In this document: positions 1 to 7,458 of the stretch, piece by piece | How positions within the stretch are numbered: the stretch's first letter is position 1 | Layout: every line of letters starts with the position of its first letter | The notes under the pieces: generated by a model | The model's database searches: none | Seen by the model: only the letters and a program-made list of their open reading frames with translations | What the model was told of the DNA's origin: nothing | Assembly: GCA_020201295.1 (NCBI GenBank) | Contig: JAIVHA010000155.1 | Location: 1-9,690, forward strand | Reading direction: 5' to 3' | DNA from: Lysobacteraceae bacterium | GTDB taxonomy: Bacteria > Pseudomonadota > Gammaproteobacteria > DSM-19610 | DNA: 9,690 bases | Translations under genes and position numbers: made by a program

Positions 1-1729
<1,729 letters not shown>

Positions 1730-1740
<11 letters not shown>

Positions 1741-3124
1741 CGGAAATACCTCGTTGCGAATTCGTTGCGTAGGGGTTTGGCCTTGAAAGGGGCTGCGAGT
1801 TCACTCTAGCAGAAAACCGCCAGCAACCTACCACAACCCCGTGGATGTATATGGGGGCCAAAGCCCCCGGTTCAAGGTCAAAATACCGTTGTCCAGAGAT
1901 TACACGCAAGATCTGCGCCAGCCAGCAGTCCCGGCATGCGCATTTACCCGGTGTGCTGGCACATGACGGCAGTTCGTACATGGTATCCAGCAGCACATGT
2001 TCCATGATGGTGCGCAGGCCCCGCGCACCGGTCTTGCGCGCCATGGCCTTGCGGGCAATGGCGCGCAGGGCATCCTCGCGGAATTCGATCTCGGCCCCTT
2101 CCATGTCGAACAGTTTTCCGTACTGCTTGGTCAGGGCATTCTTGGGCTCGGTGAGAATCTGCACCAGGGCGTCCTCGTCCAGTTCCTCCAGGGTGGCCAC
2201 CACGGGCAGGCGACCGACAAACTCGGGGATCAGGCCGTATTTGATCAAATCCTCGGGCTCGACCTCGTAGAGGATCTCACCGACATTGCGCTTGTCATCC
2301 TTGGGCTTGACCTTGGCGGAGAAGCCGATGCCGCCGGTTTCCGAACGGCTGCGGATCACCTTGTCCAGGCCGGCAAAGGCCCCGCCACAGATGAACAGGA
2401 TATTGGAGGTATCCACCTGCAGGAATTCCTGCTGCGGATGCTTGCGACCGCCCTGGGGCGGCACGGAGGCCACCGTGCCCTCGATCAGCTTGAGCAGTGC
2501 CTGCTGCACACCTTCACCGGACACGTCCCGGGTGATGGAGGGATTGTCGGACTTGCGTGAGATCTTGTCGATTTCATCGATGTAGACGATGCCCGTCTGG
2601 GCCTTCTCCACATCGTACTCACACTTCTGCAGCAGCTTCTGGATGATATTCTCGACATCCTCGCCCACATAACCGGCTTCGGTCAGGGTCGTGGCGTCGG
2701 CAATGGTGAAGGGCACGTTGAGCAGGCGGGCCAGGGTCTCGGCCAGCAGGGTCTTGCCGGAGCCGGTGGGGCCGATCAGCAGGATATTACTCTTGGAGAG
2801 TTCGACCTCGTCCTTCCGCGTGCTGGCATCGAGACGCTTGTAGTGGTTGTACACCGCTACCGACAACACCTTCTTGGCGTTCACCTGGCCGATGACGTAT
2901 TCGTCCAGGACGGCGTTGATTTCCCGGGGGGTCGGCAGCTTGTTGCCCACTGCGGCCGATTTTTCCTGCATTTCTTCACGGATGATGTCGTTGCACAGCT
3001 CGACACATTCGTCGCAGACGAACACGGACGGGCCGGCAATGAGTTTGCGCACTTCATGCTGACTCTTTCCGCAGAATGAGCAGTACAGAAGTTTGCCGTC
3101 CTCGCCCTTGCGTTCGTTGCTCAT
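1730..3124 (-). CDS. clpX: ATP-dependent Clp protease ATPase subunit ClpX with an aberrant C-terminus
   Basis: ClpX is the AAA+ unfoldase that recognises tagged substrates and feeds them into ClpP. Present are the zinc-binding domain (C15, C18, C37, C40), Walker A GPTGSGKT 118-125, the GYVGED pore loop 151-156, Walker B IVYIDEID 179-186, the RKH loop 227-229, the ClpP-docking IGF motif 266-268, the arginine finger in GLIPEFVGR (R305) and sensor-2 GARGLR 366-371. Identity to the family is very high up to LPS at residues 385-387. The usual final ~37-40 residues (the KVV-DE-VI and PLLIY-type segment ending the small AAA+ domain) are absent. Instead 77 unrelated residues, rich in cysteine, read through non-coding-looking DNA to a stop inside lon, giving 464 aa against the usual ~424. 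The start at 3124 has AGAGGGG 5 nt upstream. The gene may be damaged; the fold and activity of the product are uncertain. Confidence 0.93.
1751..1769. repeat. Short tandem repeat in the lon leader
   Basis: The 8-mer TCGTTGCG occurs at 1751-1758 and again at 1762-1769, a period of 11 nt. On the lon-sense strand this gives CGCAACGA twice, and the copy nearer the gene partly overlaps the Shine-Dalgarno sequence GAGG. The role, if any, is unknown; it could be chance. Confidence 0.4.
1848..1876 (-). promoter_or_regulatory. sigma32 (heat-shock) promoter for lon
   Basis: On the minus strand the -35 box CTTGAA (1871-1876) is followed after 14 nt by CCCCATATA (1848-1856). This closely matches the sigma32 consensus CTTGAAA / CCCCATNT. 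The spacer contains a perfect inverted repeat, GGGGGC-TTTG-GCCCCC, whose right arm merges with the -10 box. As I recall it, the E. coli lon promoter has a similar G-run/C-run arrangement and also reads CCCCATATA. Transcription would start about 100 nt before the lon ATG. The whole promoter lies inside the aberrant clpX tail frame. Confidence 0.85.
1921..1960. repeat. 40-nt inverted repeat at the point where ClpX homology ends
   Basis: The arms GCCAGCA (1921-1927) and TGCTGGC (1954-1960) are perfect 7-bp complements. Inside them a second CCGG/CCGG pair (1931-1934 with 1949-1952) can form, around the palindrome ATGCGCAT (1936-1943). No T-run follows on either strand, so it is not a classic intrinsic terminator. 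It starts 3 nt after the last canonical clpX codon (ending at 1964). Confidence 0.6.
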
Positions 3125-3243
3125 AAATACCCCTCTGAATCATGATTCGGCATTCCTGCCACAGGCCTACGGCAATCCGCAAGGTGCCGCCCTGCCTTCT
3201 ATAGCGGCCCGATGCCCGCCAGCTTTACGCGGGTCCGATGCCC

Positions 3244-3272
3244 TATTCAACTACGCCGGGACCCCCTTGACA
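3244..3272 (-). promoter_or_regulatory. Candidate sigma70 promoter for clpX
   Basis: In the 231-nt clpP-clpX gap the minus strand reads TTGTCA, 17 nt, then TTGAAT. This is 5/6 and 4/6 to the -35 and -10 consensus with ideal spacing. It would give a leader of roughly 110 nt for clpX. The unusually large gap also suggests that clpX has some transcription separate from clpP. This is a motif match only. Confidence 0.4.
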
Positions 3273-3284
3273 AGGAATCCCGGC
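3255..3284. repeat. Nested inverted repeat in the clpP-clpX gap
   Basis: The arms GCCGGGA (3255-3261) and TCCCGGC (3278-3284) are perfect complements. Between them CCTTG-T-CAAGG (minus-strand reading) forms an inner stem. The structure contains the putative -35 box of the clpX promoter. It could be an operator-like site, an mRNA hairpin in the clpP-clpX transcript, or both. No U-run follows it. Confidence 0.5.
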
Positions 3285-3355
3285 AACTATCTAAGGTTTT
3301 CGTTTTACTGGATTTTTTGATCCCCGGCAAGGCCGGCGCCGGAAGCCGGAGGTGC

Positions 3356-4003
3356 TCAGGCCTCGGCTTCGGCATCCTTGCGGGAGACCAGCACCTCGTC
3401 GATCAGGCCGTATTTCACCGCCTGCTCGGCGCCCAGGAAGTTGTCGCGATCCGTATCCCGGGCGACGACGTCTATATCCTGGCCGGTGTGGTGTGCCATG
3501 ATACTGTTCAGCCGCTCACGCACCAGGAGGATTTCCTTTGCGTGGATATCGATATCACTGGCCTGACCCTGGAAACCGCCCAGGGGCTGGTGGATCAACA
3601 TGCGCGAGTGCGGCAGGCAATAGCGCTTGCCCGCCGCGCCGCCGGTCAGCAGCAGGGCGCCCATGCTGGCCGCCTGCCCGATGCACATGGTGCTGACATC
3701 GGCCTTGATGAACTGCATGGTGTCATAGATGGCCAGGCCGGCCGTCACCACGCCGCCCGGGGAATTGATGTACAGGTGAATGTCCTTGTCCGGGTTTTCC
3801 GACTCCAGGAACAGCAGCTGTGCCACCACCACGTTGGCCATGTAGTCCTCGACCGGACCCACCACGAAGATCACCCGCTCCTTGAGGAGTCGCGAGTAGA
3901 TGTCATAGGCACGCTCGCCGCGCGAGGTCTGCTCGATCACCATCGGCACCAGGTTCAAGGCCTGGGTATCCATTGCACCACCGTTTCCAAACCGATTGCT
4001 CAT
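3356..4003 (-). CDS. clpP: ATP-dependent Clp protease proteolytic subunit ClpP
   Basis: ClpP forms the cytoplasmic tetradecameric serine-protease chamber that degrades proteins unfolded by ClpX (or ClpA). The 215-aa product has the normal family length. The catalytic triad is intact: Ser113 in GQAASMGA, His138 in MLIHQP and Asp187 in ARDTDRDNFLG. Its spacing of 25 and 49 residues is identical to E. coli mature Ser97/His122/Asp171. By that alignment the first ~16 residues are a propeptide and the mature chain begins near LVPMVIEQTSRGER. The oligomerisation segment YINSPGGVVTAGLAIYDTM is complete. The start at 4003 has AAGGA about 10 nt upstream; an internal ATG at residue 11 is less likely. 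It follows tig by 78 nt without a terminator, so the two are probably cotranscribed. I see no sigma32-type promoter in that gap. Confidence 0.97.
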   Translation of the reverse strand: MSNRFGNGGAMDTQALNLVPMVIEQTSRGERAYDIYSRLLKERVIFVVGPVEDYMANVVVAQLLFLESENPDKDIHLYINSPGGVVTAGLAIYDTMQFIKADVSTMCIGQAASMGALLLTGGAAGKRYCLPHSRMLIHQPLGGFQGQASDIDIHAKEILLVRERLNSIMAHHTGQDIDVVARDTDRDNFLGAEQAVKYGLIDEVLVSRKDAEAEA

Positions 4004-4081
4004 TATGTCGCCATCCTTACTGTGTATCGTACCGGAGCCAGGCCGGAACCGGAAATGTCCCGCCGCTGACCAGTATCGCCC

Positions 4082-5362
4082 TTACCCACCCGCCTGCATG
4101 ACACTGTCGAAGGTGGCGGATTCTTCCGTCACCTGTGCCTGGTCCAGTACCCAATCCGTGACGATATCCTCCATCACGTAGGATTGCACGCCGGCCAGGG
4201 CATCGCGGTTGCTGTAATAGTATTGCACCACTTCCTCGGGCTTTTCATAGGAGGCGGAAAGATTTTCGACTTCGGCCCGTACGCGCTCCGGATCCACCTG
4301 GAGCTGGTTACGGCGAATGATTTCACCAATGATCAGCCCCAGGGCCACCCGGCGGCTGGCTTCGTTCTCGAAGGCCTCGCGGCCACCGGACTGCAGTCCC
4401 TGCTGCTCGGCCTGGCGCGCCAGCGCATCAACCTCGCTGGACACCAGGGCCCTGGGCACATCGATGGCATTCTGCTCCATCAGGGCATCGAATACCTGGC
4501 GCTTGACCTTGTTCTTGATGGTCTGGCTCAGCTCGCGCTCCATGTTGCGGCGCACCTCGGCACGCAGGCCTTCCAGGCCACCCCCGCTGATGCCGAAGGA
4601 GTCGGCGAAGCTGTCATCCAGCTCGGGCAGGCGCGCGGCCTGTACCTGGCTGACCTTGACCTTGAACCGGGCAGGCTTTCCGGCCACGTCGGCAAAGCTG
4701 TAGTCAGCGGGGAATTTGACCTCGATGCTGCGCTCCTCACCGGCCTTGGCGCCCACCAGTTGGTCTTCGAAGGTATCGATCATGGTCTTGCTGCCCAGCT
4801 CCAGGGGCAGGTTGGACGCCTTGTTGCCGGAAAAGGACTCGCCGTCGATGGTGCCCTCGAAATCGATGATCACCCGGTCACCAAGGGCGGCGGCGTCTTC
4901 CTTGGGCTCCCAGCTGACGCGTTGCTTGCGCAGCTTTTCCAGCATGCGATCCACGTCGGCATCGGTCACCTCGGCTTTGGGCCGGGTCACCTTGATAGCG
5001 GAGACCGCGGCGGGTTCGAAATCAGGATAGACCTCGAAGGTGGCAACGTATTGCAGGGTCTCGCCGCCTTCGGACTGCGGTGGCTCGATGCGGGGGTCAC
5101 CGGCGGGACGCAGGTTCTGCTGCTGGACCGCCTCCTGGTAGGTGGAGGAAATGAGCTCCCCGAGGGCCTCGAGGCGAACCTGGGGCCCAAATTTCCGTTC
5201 CACCACCTTGAAGGGCACCTTGCCGGGACGGAAGCCGTCCAGGCGCACCGTGCGTGTCATGGATTGAAGCCGCGTCTTGACCACGGAATCCACCTGCTCG
5301 GCGGGGATCTGCACCGTCATGCGGCGTTCCAGGGCACTGGTATTTTCTACGGAAACTTGCAT
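4082..5362 (-). CDS. tig: Trigger factor (ribosome-associated chaperone / prolyl isomerase)
   Basis: Trigger factor docks at the ribosomal tunnel exit and shields nascent chains. It has the three expected parts. The ribosome-binding domain occupies about residues 1-115, with the signature GFRPGKVP at 43-50. An FKBP-type PPIase domain spans about 160-243 (GDRVIIDFEGTIDGESFSGNKAS through MIDTFEDQLVGAKAGEERS). The helical C-terminal substrate-cradle domain follows. Its length of 426 aa is near the usual ~430. The start at 5362 is MQVSVENTSALERR, typical of the family, with AAGAGG 7 nt upstream. A compact GC hairpin (5378-5389) sits just before the ribosome-binding site. It is the first protein gene of the tig-clpP-clpX-lon block and probably shares a transcript with tRNA-Leu upstream. 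Confidence 0.98.
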   Translation of the reverse strand: MQVSVENTSALERRMTVQIPAEQVDSVVKTRLQSMTRTVRLDGFRPGKVPFKVVERKFGPQVRLEALGELISSTYQEAVQQQNLRPAGDPRIEPPQSEGGETLQYVATFEVYPDFEPAAVSAIKVTRPKAEVTDADVDRMLEKLRKQRVSWEPKEDAAALGDRVIIDFEGTIDGESFSGNKASNLPLELGSKTMIDTFEDQLVGAKAGEERSIEVKFPADYSFADVAGKPARFKVKVSQVQAARLPELDDSFADSFGISGGGLEGLRAEVRRNMERELSQTIKNKVKRQVFDALMEQNAIDVPRALVSSEVDALARQAEQQGLQSGGREAFENEASRRVALGLIIGEIIRRNQLQVDPERVRAEVENLSASYEKPEEVVQYYYSNRDALAGVQSYVMEDIVTDWVLDQAQVTEESATFDSVMQAGG

Positions 5363-5377
5363 CGAACGACCTCTTGG

Positions 5378-5389
5378 GGGGCTTGCCCC
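5378..5389 (-). promoter_or_regulatory. Hairpin immediately upstream of the tig ribosome-binding site
   Basis: The minus strand reads GGGGC-AA-GCCCC, ending 2 nt before the AAGAGG Shine-Dalgarno of tig. As RNA it would form a small, very GC-rich stem. It could mark the boundary left after tRNA-Leu processing or influence tig initiation. No function is shown by sequence alone. Confidence 0.4.
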
Positions 5390-5413
5390 TTCCTGTATGG
5401 GGTTGGTGGTGGC

Positions 5414-5427
5414 GCCGCCCGGGCGGC
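5414..5427. repeat. 14-bp perfect palindrome between tRNA-Leu and tig
   Basis: GCCGCCCGGGCGGC is fully self-complementary and begins about 12 nt downstream of the tRNA-Leu CCA end. There is no following T-run on the minus strand, so it is unlikely to be an efficient intrinsic terminator. It may protect or define the processed 5' end of the tig mRNA, or bind a protein. Confidence 0.4.
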
Positions 5428-5438
5428 TACCGGTAATC

Positions 5439-5523
<85 letters not shown>

Positions 5524-5589
5524 AATATCTTGTCTGGCGGGCCGGCAGAACAGGCCTCGCGATATCCCGCACCAAAGCGGTGATTGGCC

Positions 5590-5595
5590 ATTATA
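5590..5595 (-). promoter_or_regulatory. -10 box of a candidate promoter for tRNA-Leu and tig
   Basis: The minus strand has a perfect TATAAT about 65 nt upstream of tRNA-Leu and just beyond the tRNA-Lys terminator. I see no good -35 hexamer 16-18 nt before it. The downstream discriminator is GC-rich (GGCC), as is common for stable-RNA promoters under stringent control. The position makes functional sense, but the assignment rests on one hexamer. Confidence 0.55.
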
Positions 5596-5648
5596 TCGGT
5601 TTCCTGACGGGGCGCGCACCCCCGGGCCGAATTCATTGCCGCGCGCCC

Positions 5649-5675
5649 AAAAAAAAGCCCCCGTCGAGCGGGGGC
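5649..5675 (-). terminator. Rho-independent terminator after tRNA-Lys
   Basis: On the minus strand the stem GCCCCCG / CGGGGGC (7 bp) encloses a 5-nt loop, CTCGA, and is followed at once by eight T residues. It starts 8 nt after the tRNA-Lys CCA end. It should end the Pro-Arg-His-Lys tRNA transcript before tRNA-Leu. Confidence 0.9.
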
Positions 5676-5683
5676 CTGCGTAC

Positions 5684-5759
5684 TGGTGGGCCGTGTAGGA
5701 TTCGAACCTACGACCAAGAGATTAAGAGTCTCCTGCTCTACCAACTGAGCTAACGGCCC
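5684..5759 (-). tRNA. tRNA-Lys (anticodon CUU)
   Basis: The 76-nt gene includes encoded CCA. The acceptor arms GGGCCGT and ACGGCCC pair perfectly, discriminator A. The anticodon loop CTCTTAA gives CTT, which reads AAG only. The D-arm (AGCTCAGTTGGTAGAGC) and T-arm (GTTCGAATC) are standard. CUU lysine tRNAs are additional to the UUU form that most gammaproteobacteria carry, which fits a GC-rich genome favouring AAG. Confidence 0.97.
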
Positions 5760-5827
5760 GGAAAAACGCGTATTGGACCACAAGCCGCCCGGCAATTCCA
5801 GGCTCACTGCCACGATCCGTCACATAA

Positions 5828-5904
5828 TGGGGTGGACGATGGGACTCGAACCCACGACGACCGGAATCACAATCCGGGGCTCTACCAACTGAGCTACGCC
5901 CACC
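5828..5904 (-). tRNA. tRNA-His (anticodon GUG)
   Basis: The 77-nt gene includes the extra 5' G(-1), which faces C73, the hallmark identity pair of histidine tRNA, and an encoded CCA. The anticodon stem CCGGA/TCCGG encloses TTGTGAT (anticodon GTG). The acceptor has one G-U pair (GTGGGCG with CGTCCAC). The 68-nt spacer to tRNA-Lys carries no terminator, so both are likely processed from one precursor. Confidence 0.97.
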
Positions 5905-5945
5905 ATAAACCTTGATTGCCCGACACCCCCGGTGCCGGCCATGAA

Positions 5946-6022
5946 TGGCGCCCCGGGAGGGAGTCGAACCCCCGACCGACTGCTTAGAAGGCAGTTGCTC
6001 TATCCGACTGAGCTACCGGGAC
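5946..6022 (-). tRNA. tRNA-Arg (anticodon UCU)
   Basis: The 77-nt gene includes encoded CCA, discriminator G. The anticodon stem ACTGC/GCAGT encloses CTTCTAA, giving TCT (reads AGA/AGG). The acceptor arms GTCCCGG and CCGGGGC pair with one U-G wobble at position 2-71. The D-arm AGCTCAGTCGGATAGAGC is typical of arginine tRNAs of this class. It lies 39 nt after tRNA-Pro in the same transcript. Confidence 0.96.
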
Positions 6023-6061
6023 TCGAACTCTCCTGACCGTGGCATCCGCCATCGATCGAAT

Positions 6062-6138
6062 TGGTCGGGGTAGAGGGATTTGAACCCCCGACATCCTGCT
6101 CCCAAAGCAGGCGCGCTACCAGGCTGCGCTATACCCCG
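6062..6138 (-). tRNA. tRNA-Pro (anticodon UGG)
   Basis: The 77-nt gene includes encoded CCA, discriminator A. The acceptor arms CGGGGTA and TACCCCG pair perfectly, including the C1-G72 pair typical of bacterial proline tRNA. The anticodon stem CCTGC/GCAGG encloses TTTGGGA, anticodon TGG. It is the first gene of the four-tRNA transcript and lies 26 nt downstream of a good -10 box. Confidence 0.97.
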
Positions 6139-6164
6139 TCTCACCGGCAACGGGGAGGGCCGCG

Positions 6165-6193
6165 ATCATACGGACTGGCCCGGGCCGGGTCAA
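6165..6193 (-). promoter_or_regulatory. sigma70 promoter of the Pro-Arg-His-Lys tRNA operon
   Basis: On the minus strand TTGACC (6188-6193) and TATGAT (6165-6170) are each 5/6 to consensus and separated by exactly 17 nt. The discriminator after the -10 box is CGCGGCC, the GC-rich type associated with stringent (ppGpp) control of tRNA and rRNA promoters. The position, just upstream of tRNA-Pro, makes this the likely main promoter. Confidence 0.8.
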
Positions 6194-6227
6194 TCGCCTC
6201 CGCGGCTCCCCAGGGCCGTAACTGTGC

Positions 6228-6233
6228 ATTATA
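6228..6233 (-). promoter_or_regulatory. Possible second, upstream -10 box in the folD/tRNA divergent region
   Basis: A perfect TATAAT occurs on the minus strand about 60 nt upstream of the first tRNA promoter, giving a possible tandem promoter. Only a poor -35 (TTGCCT-like, badly spaced) precedes it. The same stretch reads TATAAC on the plus strand, so it could alternatively serve folD. Assignment is uncertain. Confidence 0.3.
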
Positions 6234-6337
6234 ACCCAGGCTATCGGCCGTCAGGCAAGGGATCCTTGTTCCACCCTGCCCCCCCATGCGAGAATTCCGG
6301 CCTGTTCCGCCTACCCCGACCGCCACGACCCGCACCC

Positions 6338-7192
6338 ATGACCGCACAACTCATCGACGGCAAGGCTATTGCCGCCAAGCTCCGCAAAGATACCGCCGCC
6401 CGTGTGCAGGAGCGCCTGGCCAGGGGCAAACGCCCCCCTGGGCTGGCGGTCCTGCTGGTGGGCAACAGCCCGGCCTCCGAGATCTATGTCCGCAACAAGC
6501 GCCGCGCCTGCGAGGAGGTTGGGTTCCTGTCCCGCTCCTACGACCTGAGCACCGATACCACGGAACGGGAACTGCTGGACCTCATCGACAACCTGAACCT
6601 GGACGAGGAAATCGACGGCATCCTGGTCCAGCTACCCCTGCCCGAACACATCGACCCGGAAACGGTGCTGGAGCGTATTCACGCCGACAAGGACGTGGAC
6701 GGTTTCCATCCCTACAATGTGGGTCGCCTGGCCCTGCGCATGCCGCTGTTGCGTCCCTGCACCCCCTACGGGGTCATGACCCTGCTCAAGCATACGGGCG
6801 AACCTTTCTACGGGCGCGAGGCGGTGGTGGTCGGGGCCTCCAATATCGTCGGCCGCCCCATGACCCTGGAACTGCTGCTGGCCGGCTGCACCGTCACCAC
6901 TTGCCATCGCTTCACCCGGAACCTCCATGAGCACGTGGCCCGGGCCGACATCCTGGTGGCGGCCACCGGCAAGCCTGGCCTGATCCAGGGGGACTGGATC
7001 AAACCGGGTGCCACCGTGATCGATGTGGGTATCAACCGCCTGGAGGATGGCAGCATCACGGGCGACCTGGACTTTGCCACGGCCCGGGAACGGGCCGGGT
7101 GGATCACCCCCGTGCCAGGAGGTGTCGGGCCGATGACGGTGGCCACCCTGCTGGAAAACACACTCTATGCCGCGGAAAAGCTCCACGGCTGA
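6338..7192 (+). CDS. folD: Bifunctional 5,10-methylenetetrahydrofolate dehydrogenase / methenyltetrahydrofolate cyclohydrolase
   Basis: FolD interconverts 5,10-methylene-, 5,10-methenyl- and 10-formyl-tetrahydrofolate in the cytoplasm using NADP+, supplying one-carbon units for purines and formyl-Met-tRNA. The product is 284 aa (E. coli 288) and collinear with the E. coli enzyme. The catalytic set is intact at the same numbering: Tyr50 and Lys54 in EIYVRNKRRACEEVG, Gln98 in GILVQLPLP and Asp121 in DKDVDGFHPYNVGR. The nucleotide site GASNIVGRP is at 166-174 and the family signature PGGVGPMTVAT at 260-270. The ATG at 6338 gives the conserved N-terminus MTAQLIDGKAIA; the longer upstream frame contains no other ATG near it. 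No Shine-Dalgarno is visible before this ATG. It is divergent from the tRNA operon and convergent with the GGDEF/EAL gene. Confidence 0.97.
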   Translation: MTAQLIDGKAIAAKLRKDTAARVQERLARGKRPPGLAVLLVGNSPASEIYVRNKRRACEEVGFLSRSYDLSTDTTERELLDLIDNLNLDEEIDGILVQLPLPEHIDPETVLERIHADKDVDGFHPYNVGRLALRMPLLRPCTPYGVMTLLKHTGEPFYGREAVVVGASNIVGRPMTLELLLAGCTVTTCHRFTRNLHEHVARADILVAATGKPGLIQGDWIKPGATVIDVGINRLEDGSITGDLDFATARERAGWITPVPGGVGPMTVATLLENTLYAAEKLHG

Positions 7193-7458
7193 AACATCCG
7201 CTGGCCAGGAGTCTGTCGGACTTGATGGCCCTCAGATCCTCCGAGAGCCGGCCTTGAGCGGCACACCTGGAATGCACCGGCAGTGCAGTTCGACTTGGGC
7301 ACTGTATGTAGGAGCGGCGCGAGCCGCGAATGTTCGCGGCTCGCGCCGGTCCTACAGGAGGCATTTTGCGATGATTGGGTTTACATGGAGTAAATGAGCA
7401 TGTTGGGCCCGGTTGCAACGCCCCAATGCGCCCTCTAGCGGTTTGTAACACAGTAGTA
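7193..7458. other. Intergenic region between convergent folD and GGDEF/EAL genes
   Basis: I see no credible gene in these 266 nt. The central part holds a large palindrome (annotated separately). A short hairpin-capable stretch AGTC-TGTCG-GACT lies shortly after the folD stop, and TTTAC-ATGGA-GTAAA lies nearer the other gene. Neither gene has a classic stem plus T-run terminator here, so the large palindrome may do that work for both strands. Confidence 0.6.
7307..7356. repeat. REP-like palindrome: two inverted REP units (REPIN/BIME type)
   Basis: Two 24-nt arms (7307-7330 and 7333-7356) are complementary with a single mismatch, around a 2-nt loop. Each arm begins TGTAGGA and contains its own small hairpin; in the left arm it is GCGGC-GCGA-GCCGC. 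A GTAG tetranucleotide followed by a GC-rich hairpin is the hallmark of REP elements mobilised by RAYT (REP-associated tyrosine) transposases. An inverted pair of them is a REPIN. No RAYT gene is in the window. The location between convergent genes is typical of REP elements and suggests a role in transcript 3'-end protection or termination. Confidence 0.75.

Noticed and set aside
1853..1868. GGGGGC/GCCCCC stem as a clpX terminator
   Set aside because: No T-run follows on the minus strand, and the right arm is part of a near-consensus sigma32 -10 box, so a promoter role is the better explanation.
3267..3295. Plus-strand TTGACA with TCTAAG 17 nt downstream
   Set aside because: It reads away from any plus-strand gene and arises because the site is an inverted repeat; no product lies downstream.
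6080..6337. N-terminal extension of the folD frame by 86 residues
   Set aside because: The extension overlaps tRNA-Pro and the tRNA promoter and is proline/arginine-rich filler; FolD homology starts exactly at the ATG at 6338.
7205..7240. Possible insertion-sequence end just after folD (GGAGTCTGTCGGACTT region)
   Set aside because: Only a 4-bp stem is visible and no matching end, target duplication or transposase lies nearby.
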